Positions 45,408 to 54,215 of a stretch of DNA of 64,000 nt are shown piece by piece. Below the pieces are notes generated by a model. It was not told the origin of the DNA. It did no database searches and saw only the letters and a list, made by a program, of their open reading frames with translations. Numbering within the stretch: the stretch's first letter is position 1; each line of letters begins with the position of its first letter. A program made the position numbers and the translations under genes. The DNA lies in assembly GCF_011752625.1 (NCBI RefSeq), contig NZ_VWXD01000002.1:806001-870000 (forward strand), read 5' to 3'. The DNA is from Candidatus Pantoea formicae (GTDB lineage Bacteria > Pseudomonadota > Gammaproteobacteria > Enterobacterales > Enterobacteriaceae).

Positions 45408-46247
45408 CTATCGGTGTTCTAACTCATCAAGATGCTGATAAAGATCGGCGATTTGGTGAATACGCTGACGCCCTTGCGTCAACATTTCATGCAGCAGCGC
45501 GTTGGCCAGCAAGTTGATCAGGCTCATCGCAGATGCATAGCTATCAAAGGCGGAGACGCTGTCCAGCGGTGCACATAACTGCCACTGCGCCAAGGTGATA
45601 ATTCCCTGCGCCTGCGGCTCACACAGCGCCAGTACCGGGATGCTGCTCTGCTGCAACTGCTGCATGAGTGGGCGGATAATACGTGGGCGCCGACGAAAGG
45701 CCATCACCACCACCATATCTTCTGGTGTGATATCCACCAGCTCTTCCCCCAGCGTCTGACCGGGCTGGGGCAGCACGTAGACCTGTGGGCGCGCTTGCAT
45801 CAGCTGCTGACGTAAGTGCAGCGCCACGGGATAAGCGTTACGCATACCAATGATAAAGACCCGTTTAGCACTACCCAGCGCCTGGATGACTTCGCCAAAT
45901 TGCTGTGGATCAATGCTATTCACCCACTGTGTCAGATTCGCCATTTCCTGCTTGTAGTGGCGTGACAACAAGGTGTTGCCTTGTACTGCGTCGCGATTAT
46001 CCGTCAGCGGCATGCCGCTCTGGCGCAGCACCCGCAGTTCATCACGCATATCTTTGTATTTTTCATAGCCCAGACGCTTAAACAGGCGGCTCACCGTCGC
46101 TTTTGAAACCCCGCTCAGCCTCGCCAGCTCTGCGCTGTTATAGCTGATCAGATCATCAAAATGGTCAAACACAAAGTCGGCAATGCGCTGCTCTTGCGGC
46201 GACAGTTGCGGATAGTGACTGCGTAGTCGTTCATCAAGCTGTTTCAT
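45408..46247 (-). CDS. hpxU: MurR/RpiR-family regulator HpxU
   Basis: The ATG at 46247 (MKQLDERLRSHYPQLSPQEQR) gives 279 residues. The HTH-6 domain covers about 1-77 (YNSAELARLSGVSKATVSRLFKRLGYEKYKDM), and the SIS ligand domain about 125-250 (AKRVFIIGMRNAYPVALHLRQQL). It lies between the two large divergent ureide units, transcribed away from hpxWXYZ, so it probably controls one or both; the effector is unknown. A second ATG one codon upstream has poorer spacing to AGGA. Confidence 0.87.
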   Translation of the reverse strand: MKQLDERLRSHYPQLSPQEQRIADFVFDHFDDLISYNSAELARLSGVSKATVSRLFKRLGYEKYKDMRDELRVLRQSGMPLTDNRDAVQGNTLLSRHYKQEMANLTQWVNSIDPQQFGEVIQALGSAKRVFIIGMRNAYPVALHLRQQLMQARPQVYVLPQPGQTLGEELVDITPEDMVVVMAFRRRPRIIRPLMQQLQQSSIPVLALCEPQAQGIITLAQWQLCAPLDSVSAFDSYASAMSLINLLANALLHEMLTQGRQRIHQIADLYQHLDELEHR

Positions 46248-46318
46248 CATCGGTCCTGTAACTTTCGTTTCATCACAAGCTAGCACAAATCGATCCAGAT
46301 TGATGCTGCACCCAAAAC

Positions 46319-46334
46319 TGGAACAGCTCTTGCT
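46319..46334 (+). promoter_or_regulatory. Sigma-54-like promoter of hpxWXYZ
   Basis: TGGAAC-AGCTC-TTGCT keeps the invariant GG and GC dinucleotides at the correct 10-base spacing and differs from consensus at one conserved base. It is 75 bases before the hpxW start codon. Confidence 0.68.
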
Positions 46335-46356
46335 TGAGTCACTGCACGGATTTGTC

Positions 46357-46378
46357 GCTGCGCAATTTATTACGCAGC
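46357..46378. promoter_or_regulatory. Inverted repeat before hpxW, possible HpxU operator
   Basis: GCTGCG-N10-CGCAGC lies between the -12 element of the predicted sigma-54 promoter and the hpxW start. A position just downstream of a promoter would suit a repressor site. It could also form an RNA hairpin in the leader. Confidence 0.4.
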
Positions 46379-46408
46379 AACAAAAGAATTAATCATGAAG
46401 AGTTCACT

Positions 46409-47995
46409 ATGATACAGAGCAACATGGCCCCGTTGGGCATGGCCGTCACCCCACATCATCTCGCCAGTGAGAGCGCACTGGCCGTGCTACGCGAAGGCGG
46501 TAATGCCATTGAAGCCATGGTCGCGGCCGCGGCCACTATCGCGGTGGTCTATCCGCACATGAACGGGTTGGGTGGAGATGGTTTTTGGCTGGTGGTACCG
46601 CCACAGGGTGATCCTGTCGCTATCGACGCCAGCGGCGCAGCCGGTTCGCTGGCGCACCTTGATTTCTATCATGGTGAGCGTCACATTCCGCATCGCGGCC
46701 CTAAGGCGGCGTTGACCGTGGCAGGGACAGTGAGCGGCTGGCAAGAAGCGCTAACCCTGGCTGAAGAGCTTGGCTCAGCCCCTTTGCCGTTAGCTCGTTT
46801 ACTGCGCGATGCCATTCGCTATGCTGCCGATGGTATTCCTGTCACCGCCTCACAAGCCGCTGCGACCGCCGCTAAACAAGCCGAATTGCAGCATCAGCCG
46901 GGATTCGCCGCAACATTCCTGCCAGACGGCAATGTCCCTGTCGCGGGGAGCCGTTTTACCCAGCCAGCCCTCGCCAATACACTCAGTGTGCTGAGTGAAC
47001 AAGGATTAGAGAGCTTCTATCGTGGCGAGTTGGCGCATCATCTGGCGCGAGAAATGAGCGCGCTGGGTATGCCCGTGACGCTGGAAGATCTACAAAAACA
47101 GCAAGCGCGCCGCTGCACGCCTCTGCACCTGGCACACAGTGAAGGCGACATCTGGAATATGACGCCTCCCACACAAGGGCTGGTGTCACTGGCGATCCTT
47201 GGCATCACCGACCGGCTAAACATGGCGGAAGCGGATGAAGCGCAAACGGTACATCGCATCGTCGAAGCCACTAAAAAAGCCTTCGCACTGCGCGATAAGC
47301 ACATCACTGATCCACGCCACATCGACTTCAATGTGCAGGATCTGCTGAATGAAGAACACCTGTCTACACTCGCGGCCCAAGTGGATGACCAGCAAGCCGC
47401 CTCATGGGGCACAGGACGCGGCCCTGGCGACACCGTGTGGATGGGCGTGATGGACAGCAGTGGCCTGGCCGTTTCCTTTATCCAGAGCATCTATCACGAA
47501 TTTGGCAGCGGTGTGGTGCTGCCGGGCACCGGTATCACCTGGCAGAACCGCGGGGCAGCATTTAGCCTGCAGCCGGGCCATCTTCTGGCACTGGAACCGG
47601 GCAAACAACCTTTCCATACCCTTAATCCTGCTGCCGCTCGCCTGAAAGATGGCCGCACCATGGTGTATGGCTCGATGGGCGGCGATGGCCAGCCACAAAC
47701 TCAGGCCGCCATTTTTACTCGACATGTTATTCAGGGGCAGCCACTACAGCAGGCCGTTAGCGCACCGCGCTGGTTGCTGGGCCGCACCTGGGGACAATCC
47801 TCTGATTCGCTCAAACTGGAATCCCGCATCGCGCCGGAGACAGTGCAGCAGTTACGTCAACTCGGCCATGAGGTGGAGTTGCTCCCCGATTACAGTGAAG
47901 TGGTCGGCCACGCCGGCGCCATCATCAGACACAACAACGGCATGCTGGAAGGCGCGTTCGATCCACGTAGCAACGGCAGTGCTGCCGGTTTTTAG
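46409..47995 (+). CDS. hpxW: Oxamate amidohydrolase HpxW (gamma-glutamyltransferase family)
   Basis: Start 46409 (MIQSNMAPLGMAVTPHHLAS) gives 528 residues without a signal peptide, unlike periplasmic gamma-glutamyltransferases. The Ntn-hydrolase cleavage site with the nucleophilic Thr is in GPGDTVWMGVMDSSGLAVSF; other family segments are YPHMNGLGGDGFW and TLNPAAARLKDGR. HpxW homologues split oxamate to oxalate and ammonia in the oxalurate branch. It is first of hpxWXYZ, 11 bases before hpxX. Confidence 0.9.
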   Translation: MIQSNMAPLGMAVTPHHLASESALAVLREGGNAIEAMVAAAATIAVVYPHMNGLGGDGFWLVVPPQGDPVAIDASGAAGSLAHLDFYHGERHIPHRGPKAALTVAGTVSGWQEALTLAEELGSAPLPLARLLRDAIRYAADGIPVTASQAAATAAKQAELQHQPGFAATFLPDGNVPVAGSRFTQPALANTLSVLSEQGLESFYRGELAHHLAREMSALGMPVTLEDLQKQQARRCTPLHLAHSEGDIWNMTPPTQGLVSLAILGITDRLNMAEADEAQTVHRIVEATKKAFALRDKHITDPRHIDFNVQDLLNEEHLSTLAAQVDDQQAASWGTGRGPGDTVWMGVMDSSGLAVSFIQSIYHEFGSGVVLPGTGITWQNRGAAFSLQPGHLLALEPGKQPFHTLNPAAARLKDGRTMVYGSMGGDGQPQTQAAIFTRHVIQGQPLQQAVSAPRWLLGRTWGQSSDSLKLESRIAPETVQQLRQLGHEVELLPDYSEVVGHAGAIIRHNNGMLEGAFDPRSNGSAAGF

Positions 47996-48006
47996 AGGAG
48001 ATATCA

Positions 48007-48192
48007 ATGAACACTCAACCCGATTGGGCTGCGTATATCGCCCAGATGGAACAGATTTTATCTCTGGAGCTGGATGCCACACGTCGTGCCGAGCTGATGA
48101 CGCAGTTTACTCGCATCGCCACCATCGCTGAGCCATTGATGTCATTCCCGCTCGACGATCGGCTAGAAATGGCAGGAGTCTTCCATCCATGA
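48007..48192 (+). CDS. hpxX: Oxalurate catabolism protein HpxX (DUF4089, AtzG-like)
   Basis: A 61-residue helical protein (MNTQPDWAAYIAQMEQILSLELDATRRAEL) with a GatC-like layout, preceded by GAGGAG. Its stop overlaps the hpxY start by 4 bases. Small DUF4089 proteins such as AtzG form a stable complex with their AtzE-type amidase and are needed for its stability (known for the cyanurate pathway); the same is inferred here. Confidence 0.87.
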   Translation: MNTQPDWAAYIAQMEQILSLELDATRRAELMTQFTRIATIAEPLMSFPLDDRLEMAGVFHP

Positions 48193-49586
48193 AACTCGCC
48201 TCGCTATCGATCAAAGCGTTAAACCTGGCGCTGAATAAGGGTGAAATCTCTGCCCGCGATGTGGCAGAACAGACGTTAAAGCAGATTGAGCACGCTAATC
48301 CAGCGATCAACGCATGGACGGAAGTCACTGGCTTGCGTATGTTGCATGAAGCCGATCAAATTGATCAACAACGCCTGCGCGGAGAGGCGTTACCCGCACT
48401 GGCGGGCATACCCTACGCAGTCAAAAATCTGTTCGATGTGGCCGGACACGCGACGTTAGCGGGTGCCCGCCTGTTCAGCAATCGCCCCGTTGCATCAGAG
48501 GATGCGTGGGCGGTGAGTCAGCTCCGTCAATCTGGCGCACTGCTCTCCGGCATGCTCAATATGGATGCTTATGCTTACGGTTTTACCACTGAAAATACGC
48601 ATTACGGTGCAACCCGTAATCCTCGTGATTTGACGCGCGTCGCAGGGGGATCGTCGGGAGGTTCGGCGGCTGCCGTCGCGGCGGGGCTGGTGCATTTCTC
48701 ACTGGGCACGGATACTAACGGCTCCATCCGTGTTCCCGCTTCGCTGTGTGGCATCTTTGGACTGAAACCGACCTTTGGTCGTTTGTCGCGCAGTGGTAGC
48801 CATCCTTTTGTTGCCAGCCTCGATCATATCGGCCCGTTCGCGCGATCGGTGGAAGATTTAAGCCTGGTGTATGACGCACTGCAAGGTCGTGATGCCCAAG
48901 ATGCCTTCCAGTCCGCACAACCCTTAGCCCCCGTCAGTGATGAATTATCCCAAGGCACTGAAGGCCTTCGCAGTGCGGTGCTGGGTGGCTTCTTCTCGAC
49001 ATGGTGCAGCGATGAAGCACGCGCAGCCGTCGCGACTGTGGCAAAAGCGCTGAATGCCCATGAAGAAGTCACCTTACCCAATGCAGAAATTGCCCGCTCT
49101 GCCGCCTTCATCATGACCGCAGCAGAAGGTGGAAATCACTATCTGCCTGCCCTGCGCGATAGGCCAGATCAGTTTGAACCCAACTCGCGCGAGCGTTTAC
49201 TGGCAGGCGCGATGCTGCCCTCCGCTTGGTATGTGCAGGCACAACGCTTCCGTCGCCACTTTCAGCAACAGGTACTCCCGCTGTTTGAACAGTTTGATGT
49301 GCTGATCGCACCCGCGACGCCTTGCACCGCAACCACCATCGGACAAGAGATGATGCGTATCAACGGGCAGGATTTACCCACACGCGCCAGTATGGGCATG
49401 CTGACACAACCGATTTCGTTCTTGGGCTTGCCGGTATGCACCGTTCCCCTGCAAACGGCCAATGGGTTGCCGATTGGCCTGCAATTGATCGCGGCGCCCT
49501 TTAAAGAACATTTGGCGTTGCGCGCTGCCTGGGCATTGCAGCAGCAGGGAATTACACTGCCGCAAACCACGTTAATGGATGCTTAA
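48189..49586 (+). CDS. hpxY: AtzE-family amidohydrolase HpxY
   Basis: 465 residues of the amidase-signature family. The Ser-cisSer-Lys triad is visible in [14 protein letters not shown] (Lys) and [15 protein letters not shown] (Ser pair), followed by [25 protein letters not shown]. Close relatives hydrolyse carboxybiuret or allophanate-like compounds; in the hpx cluster the expected substrate is oxalurate or a derived ureide. It overlaps hpxX by 4 bases and hpxZ by 8 bases. Confidence 0.88.
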   Translation: MKLASLSIKALNLALNKGEISARDVAEQTLKQIEHANPAINAWTEVTGLRMLHEADQIDQQRLRGEALPALAGIPYAVKNLFDVAGHATLAGARLFSNRPVASEDAWAVSQLRQSGALLSGMLNMDAYAYGFTTENTHYGATRNPRDLTRVAGGSSGGSAAAVAAGLVHFSLGTDTNGSIRVPASLCGIFGLKPTFGRLSRSGSHPFVASLDHIGPFARSVEDLSLVYDALQGRDAQDAFQSAQPLAPVSDELSQGTEGLRSAVLGGFFSTWCSDEARAAVATVAKALNAHEEVTLPNAEIARSAAFIMTAAEGGNHYLPALRDRPDQFEPNSRERLLAGAMLPSAWYVQAQRFRRHFQQQVLPLFEQFDVLIAPATPCTATTIGQEMMRINGQDLPTRASMGMLTQPISFLGLPVCTVPLQTANGLPIGLQLIAAPFKEHLALRAAWALQQQGITLPQTTLMDA

Positions 49587-49971
49587 AATGACACCTGAAC
49601 ATATTGACCGCCCGGCGATACTCGCTGAAGTGACCACTGCGTTTTACCGTTACGAGCAGGCACTGATCAGTAATGATGTGGCGGTGCTGGATGAGCTGTT
49701 CTGGCATGACGATCGCACGGTGCGCTTAGGTGCCGGTGAAAATCTTTATGGCATCGATGAGATTCGCGCCTTTCGTGCCGCACGTCCTTCGAAGGGGCTG
49801 GATCGAACGTTGCGCAACACCGTGATCACCACCTTTGGTGATGATTATGCCGTGTGCAGCACCGAGTTCACCCGCGATGGCGTAGAAAAAATAGGTCGCC
49901 AGCAGCAAACCTGGGTGAGATTACCCTGTGGTTGGCGCATTGTGGCCGCGCAGGTGAGTTTGATGAGCTAA
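49579..49971 (+). CDS. hpxZ: Oxalurate catabolism protein HpxZ (DUF3225, SnoaL/NTF2-like)
   Basis: 130 residues with the NTF2-like pattern: helix AEVTTAFYRYEQALISNDVAVLDELFW, then HDDRTVRLGAGENLYGIDEIRAFRA and strands ending RQQQTWVRLPCGWRIVAAQVS. It belongs to the hpx-linked DUF3225 family, AtzH-like. Its role is not established; it may be a small hydrolase acting on a product of HpxY. Last gene of hpxWXYZ. Confidence 0.86.
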   Translation: MLKMTPEHIDRPAILAEVTTAFYRYEQALISNDVAVLDELFWHDDRTVRLGAGENLYGIDEIRAFRAARPSKGLDRTLRNTVITTFGDDYAVCSTEFTRDGVEKIGRQQQTWVRLPCGWRIVAAQVSLMS

Positions 49972-49976
49972 TGGCT

Positions 49977-50036
49977 TGTAGGGTCAGCATTTATGCTGAC
50001 CTGTACTGTCAGGTGCGCATCAATGCGCACCCTACA
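49977..50036. repeat. 60-bp element with inverted ends (REP-like)
   Basis: The element begins TGTAGGGT and ends ACCCTACA, an 8-base terminal inverted repeat. Inside are two palindromes, GGTCAGCATTTATGCTGACC and GGTGCGCATCAATGCGCACC. It lies between convergent hpxZ and hpxB and may also act as a transcription barrier. It shares its ends with the blocks at 31700 and 38982. Confidence 0.78.
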
Positions 50037-50047
50037 AACAGAGGTGT

Positions 50048-51007
50048 TTACGCATTGGGTGCTGGGTGGTTCTCCATCCAGTGCTCAGCTATCTGCTGGC
50101 GCGTACAGATCCACACATTTTCATGCTGCTGAATGTGATCAAGGAAACGCTGCAGGGCACGGAACTTTCCCGGACGCCCGAGCAAACGACAATGCATGCC
50201 AATCGACATCATTTTCGGCGAGGTGTCGCCCTCTTCATACAACACGTCAAAGGTATCGCGCAGATAGACAAAGAACTGCTCAGCGGTATTGAAGCCCTGC
50301 GGTGAGGCAAAACGCATGTCATTACACTCCAGCGTGTAGGGAATGATCAAATGCGGCTTCACCGTCCCATCCTGACAGGTCACCTGAGTCCAGAAGGGTA
50401 AATCATCGCCGTAGTAATCGCTGTCGTAACTAAAGCCGCCCTGCTCTACCACCAAACGGCGAGTATTCGGACTGTCTCGGCCGGTGTACCAGCCGGTGGG
50501 TGCTTTACCAAAAAGATCGCGCAGCACATCGACAGCTTGCTGCATATGTTGACGCTCTGTTTTGGCATCCATCGACTGGTAATGGATCCAGCGCCAACCA
50601 TGGCTCACCACATCGTACTCCGCCGCTTTGATTGCCTCGACGATTTCAGGATGACGTGCCAGCGCCATCGCGACGCCAAACACCGTTAAGGGTAATCCAC
50701 GCTTTTGGAATTCGTTGTGGATACGCCAGAACCCCGCGCGTGAACCGTACTCATACAGCGAATCCATCGACATATGGCGATCGGCATAGCTGGCTGCACC
50801 AATAATATCGGACAGGAACTGCTCAGAACCGGCATCGCCGTGCAGCACGTTATTTTCCGCGCCCTCTTCATAGTTCAAAACAAACTGCACCGCGACTTTG
50901 GCTTTACCCGGCCACTGTGCATGAGGTGGCTGATTCGCATAACCAATCAGGTCACGTGGATAGTTTTTGTTGAAGCTGTACTCTTTCTTTTCAGATACAT
51001 CACTCAT
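50048..51007 (-). CDS. hpxB: Allantoinase, PuuE type (HpxB)
   Basis: 319 residues with a polysaccharide-deacetylase fold, not the metal amidohydrolase fold of classic AllB. Characteristic segments are QFVLNYEEGAENN, SRAGFWRI, SHGWRWIHY and TGRDSPNTRRLVVEQGGF. PuuE enzymes hydrolyse S-allantoin to allantoate without a cofactor. It lies 34 bases after hpxA on the same strand and completes the hpxSAB unit. Confidence 0.93.
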   Translation of the reverse strand: MSDVSEKKEYSFNKNYPRDLIGYANQPPHAQWPGKAKVAVQFVLNYEEGAENNVLHGDAGSEQFLSDIIGAASYADRHMSMDSLYEYGSRAGFWRIHNEFQKRGLPLTVFGVAMALARHPEIVEAIKAAEYDVVSHGWRWIHYQSMDAKTERQHMQQAVDVLRDLFGKAPTGWYTGRDSPNTRRLVVEQGGFSYDSDYYGDDLPFWTQVTCQDGTVKPHLIIPYTLECNDMRFASPQGFNTAEQFFVYLRDTFDVLYEEGDTSPKMMSIGMHCRLLGRPGKFRALQRFLDHIQQHENVWICTRQQIAEHWMENHPAPNA

Positions 51008-51041
51008 TCTGCAAATTCCTTAGTCAGTCCTCAACCAGCCC

Positions 51042-51773
51042 TTAGTTTAGGTGCTGAAATGCACCGCTGAGCGGTTTTTCAATCGGATAATCCAAATCAC
51101 CATGCTTACTGGTGCCAAACCCGAGTGCCACCAGCGACTCCACCATTTTGACTGCCGCACTGACACCATCAATCACCGGTAAGCCCAGCTCTTTGGTGAG
51201 TTCCTGCGCCAGTGAAGCCATACCGCCACAGCCCAGCACAATCGCACCGCTGCCATCTTCTCGTTTCGCCTGTATACAGCGCTGGCGCACTTTTTCTTGC
51301 GCCACACCACTGCCATCTTCCAGAGCCAATACCGGTAAATCGATGGCATGCAGCGCGGCGCAATGATGGGTAAATCCATATTGCTGCAGTAAATGACGCG
51401 CGATCACCAGGGTTCGCGGCAAGGTAGTGACGATGGAGAAGCGCGTGGCCACCAAGGTCGCTGTGTGCATCGCTGCTTCGGCAATGCCGATCACCGGGCC
51501 GCTCGCCAGTTCACGCGCAGCCAGCAGCCCCGGATCGCCAAAACAGGCAATCACATGACCGCTTACGCCCTGAGCTTTTCCGAGTTTGACCTGTTCAAGC
51601 ACGCCTACCGCCGCAATCGCCTCATCAAAGTGACCTTCAATAGAGGGCACGCCATGGCTGGGGCATACCGCCAAAATCTCAGTGCCTGCTGCGGCCACGG
51701 CACGGGCAGCAGTGCCGATGGTTTCCGTCATCGCCACGCTGGTATTAGGGTTGATCACCTGAATCAACGTCAT
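51042..51773 (-). CDS. hpxA: Allantoin racemase HpxA
   Basis: 243 residues of the Asp/Glu/hydantoin racemase family. Paired catalytic Cys are in IACFGDPGLLAA and VLGCGGMASLAQ. The N-terminus MTLIQVINPNTSVAMTETIG is typical. It interconverts R- and S-allantoin so that the stereospecific allantoinase can use both. It overlaps hpxS by 4 bases and is followed by hpxB. Confidence 0.92.
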   Translation of the reverse strand: MTLIQVINPNTSVAMTETIGTAARAVAAAGTEILAVCPSHGVPSIEGHFDEAIAAVGVLEQVKLGKAQGVSGHVIACFGDPGLLAARELASGPVIGIAEAAMHTATLVATRFSIVTTLPRTLVIARHLLQQYGFTHHCAALHAIDLPVLALEDGSGVAQEKVRQRCIQAKREDGSGAIVLGCGGMASLAQELTKELGLPVIDGVSAAVKMVESLVALGFGTSKHGDLDYPIEKPLSGAFQHLN

Positions 51774-52507
51774 GATGCGGTTCCTTTATGACCGGAAAAT
51801 AACCGGGAGAAGTCCGGCAGCATTTCACCACTGCGCTCAAAGTGCAGGCTGGTCACGATGTGTTCAAAGTGATGCTGCAAAGCATGAGTGAGTGCGGGGA
51901 GATCTTTTTGCCGCAGCAACGCCACTAGCCGATCATGATGATCACAACGGCAACCGCGCTGCCACGGAGCACCATAGGCCGCAATCACCAACGACGAACG
52001 TTGCGTCAGTCGCGTCACCATGTCGGTCAGCACTTGATTGCCAGAAATGGCCTGCAACTGAATATGAAAAGCGGCAGATAAACGAATGGCGGCAGCACCG
52101 TCGTGTTGTTCGTGAGCCTGCTGCTCTTCTTCTATTAAGGCACTCAGCGCAGCAAGATGCGGAGGTTGAAGGTGAGTGAGAACGGCAGGCAGGTTAGCGC
52201 ACTCCAACAAACTGCGCGTGGCAAAGATATCACGCGCCTCCTCTACACCCGGCGTTGCCACTTGTGCACCACGTCTGGGCGACAGCGTGATCATTTGCAC
52301 CGCAGCGAGGCGTTGCAACACTTTACGAATGCCCGTTCGGCTGACGCCAAATACCTCTGACAATGCCTCTTCCGGCAATTTGCTGCCCGGCGGCAGCTGA
52401 TGTTCAACAATCGCGTTTAGCAACGCTTGATAGATGGGTTCGTCGCGATCATTCAGATCGGCAGCCGTTTTCTGGCCTGTTTCACTCTTCATTACCTGCT
52501 CCGGCAA
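51770..52507 (-). CDS. hpxS: GntR-family regulator HpxS
   Basis: 245 residues with a winged HTH at about 25-90 (PPGSKLPEEALSEVFGVSRTGIRKVLQRLAAV) and an FCD domain after it (CANLPAVL, RLSAAFHIQLQAISGN). It is the first gene of the minus-strand hpxSAB unit and divergent from hpxC, with a GTATAC repeat pair in between. It probably represses both directions until an allantoin-pathway compound is present; the ligand is not determinable. Confidence 0.89.
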   Translation of the reverse strand: MPEQVMKSETGQKTAADLNDRDEPIYQALLNAIVEHQLPPGSKLPEEALSEVFGVSRTGIRKVLQRLAAVQMITLSPRRGAQVATPGVEEARDIFATRSLLECANLPAVLTHLQPPHLAALSALIEEEQQAHEQHDGAAAIRLSAAFHIQLQAISGNQVLTDMVTRLTQRSSLVIAAYGAPWQRGCRCDHHDRLVALLRQKDLPALTHALQHHFEHIVTSLHFERSGEMLPDFSRLFSGHKGTAS

Positions 52508-52527
52508 GTGACTGTGCTTCGCACATC

Positions 52528-52555
52528 GTATACGTGAAATTAATTTTTTGTATAC
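52528..52555. promoter_or_regulatory. Paired GTATAC sites, likely HpxS operator
   Basis: GTATAC occurs at 52528-52533 and again at 52550-52555, 22 bases apart (two helical turns), within the divergent hpxS/hpxC promoter region. FCD-type GntR proteins commonly bind such TGTATAC palindromes. Confidence 0.55.
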
Positions 52556-52568
52556 AGGAAATCAATTC

Positions 52569-52584
52569 TGGCCTGGATCCTGCA
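52569..52584 (+). promoter_or_regulatory. Sigma-54-like promoter of hpxC
   Basis: TGGCCT-GGATC-CTGCA has GG and GC at the correct spacing for -24/-12 recognition but mismatches in three flanking consensus bases. It is 54 bases before the hpxC start codon. Confidence 0.48.
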
Positions 52585-52637
52585 ATACCGTTTCACGCAG
52601 TGATTATTTTTCCCATGTTGTTAGAGGAGCAGGTTTC

Positions 52638-54119
52638 ATGCCAAATCATTCTGAAGTGACCTCTGGGGCCAGTGCCCATTACAGCCCACGCCTGTGCAAC
52701 GAGGATCTGGCACCCACACGTGATCAGAACTGGTCGTGGTACAACATCTTTTCTTTTTGGATGTCCGATGTGCACAGCATGGGCGGCTATGTCGTCGCCG
52801 CCAGTTTCTTTACGTTGGGGCTCGCGAGTTGGCAGGTGCTGCTGTGCCTGCTGGTGGGCATTTGTATTGTGCAGCTGTGCGCCAATCTGGTGGCGAAACC
52901 CAGCCAGATGGCCGGCGTGCCTTACGCCGTGATTTCACGTCAGGCATTCGGCGTATTTGGCGCCAACATTCCCGCAGTCATTCGCGGGTTAATCGCCTTC
53001 GCCTGGTACGGTATTCAAACTTATCTTGCCGCTAACGCTCTGATGCTGGTGCTATTGAAGTTCTTTCCTGCACTGAGCAGTATGACGCAAAGTAGCTGGT
53101 TGGGTTTATCGCAGCTCGGCTGGTGTTGTTTCAGCGTGATGTGGTTCCTGCAAGCCATGGTGTTTTGGCACGGCATGAGTGCGATTAAACGCTTCATCGA
53201 TGTCGCAGGTCCAGCGGTGTATGTGGTGATGGTAGCGCTGGCAGGCTGGATTGTATACAAAACGGGCTTTGATGGTATCTCCTTCACGCTGGCCAGTAAG
53301 CAACTGAGTACGGGAGAGCAAACCTGGCAGATGATCACGGCAACGGCACTGGTCGTGTCCTATTTCTCCGGCCCCTTGCTCAACTTTGGTGACTTCTCCC
53401 GCTATGGCAAAAGTATGGGTGAGATCCGTCGCGGCAACCGCTGGGGCTTACCCTTTAATTTCCTGCTGTTCTCCATCGTGACGGTGGTGATCGTTTCAGG
53501 TACGCAGTCACTGTTTGGCCGCATGATCACCGACCCGATTGAAACCGTGAGCATGGTTGGTAACGATGTCGCCGTGGCAATTGGCCTGCTGACGATGATC
53601 ATCGCCACCATCGGTATCAATATCGTCGCAAACTTTGTCTCCCCGGCCTTTGATTTCTCTAACTGCTCGCCACAGAAAATCAGTTTCCGTACCGGTGGCA
53701 TGATCGCGGCTGTGGGTTCGGTGCTGCTGACGCCGTGGAACCTGTTCCAGTCACCCGAGTTAATTCACTACACCCTGGATGTGCTGGGTGCCTTTATCGG
53801 GCCACTGTTTGGCATTTTGGTGGCTGACTTCTACCTGATTAAACGCAGCAAAGTCTATGTCGATGATCTGTTCGATGACACGCCGAAAGGCCGTTATTGG
53901 TATCGCGGAGGCTTCAATCCCAAAGCGATTGCCGCCCTGCTGCCGTCGGTAGGGATTGGTTTGGTGATCAGCTTTATTCCATCGCTGCATGCCGTTGCCA
54001 ATTTTAGCTGGTTTATCGGTGTGGCTTTGGGTGCAGGCTGCTATCGCTGGTTGGCACGCGCCGACCGTGAGGTCTCTGCTGTAGCCTATCCAGGGAAAGT
54101 GGCGGTACAGAAAGATTAA
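52638..54119 (+). CDS. hpxC: Allantoin permease, NCS1 family (HpxC)
   Basis: Start 52638, preceded by GAGGAG, gives 493 residues with about 12 membrane helices. NCS1 features are RDQNWSWYNIFSFWMSDVHSMGGY, LVAKPSQMAGVPYAVISRQAFGVFGANIPA and FAWYGIQTYLA, and the C-terminal LVADFYLIKRSKVYVDDLF. NCS1 carriers import nucleobases, hydantoins and allantoin with Na+ or H+. Divergence from hpxSAB makes allantoin the likely substrate. A longer upstream ATG lacks a ribosome site. Confidence 0.9.
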   Translation: MPNHSEVTSGASAHYSPRLCNEDLAPTRDQNWSWYNIFSFWMSDVHSMGGYVVAASFFTLGLASWQVLLCLLVGICIVQLCANLVAKPSQMAGVPYAVISRQAFGVFGANIPAVIRGLIAFAWYGIQTYLAANALMLVLLKFFPALSSMTQSSWLGLSQLGWCCFSVMWFLQAMVFWHGMSAIKRFIDVAGPAVYVVMVALAGWIVYKTGFDGISFTLASKQLSTGEQTWQMITATALVVSYFSGPLLNFGDFSRYGKSMGEIRRGNRWGLPFNFLLFSIVTVVIVSGTQSLFGRMITDPIETVSMVGNDVAVAIGLLTMIIATIGINIVANFVSPAFDFSNCSPQKISFRTGGMIAAVGSVLLTPWNLFQSPELIHYTLDVLGAFIGPLFGILVADFYLIKRSKVYVDDLFDDTPKGRYWYRGGFNPKAIAALLPSVGIGLVISFIPSLHAVANFSWFIGVALGAGCYRWLARADREVSAVAYPGKVAVQKD

Positions 54120-54125
54120 GCCGCT

Positions 54126-54145
54126 GGTCGCCATTCATGGCGACC
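54126..54145. repeat. Single REP-like palindrome
   Basis: GGTCGCCATTCATGGCGACC, immediately after the hpxC stop, is the same palindrome as at 31700 and 39011, here without flanking GTAGGGT. Confidence 0.7.
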
Positions 54146-54176
54146 CACTCAGACATTTGGCGCGGACTGGAAAAGC

Positions 54177-54209
54177 AAAAAGCCGATGCATTTCTGCATC
54201 GGCTTCTTT
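54177..54209. terminator. Bidirectional terminator between hpxC and aspV
   Basis: AGCCGATGCA-TTTC-TGCATCGGCT with A-rich left and T-rich right flanks lies between the hpxC end and the 3' end of tRNA-Asp, and can serve both. Confidence 0.88.
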
Positions 54210-54215
54210 AATGAT

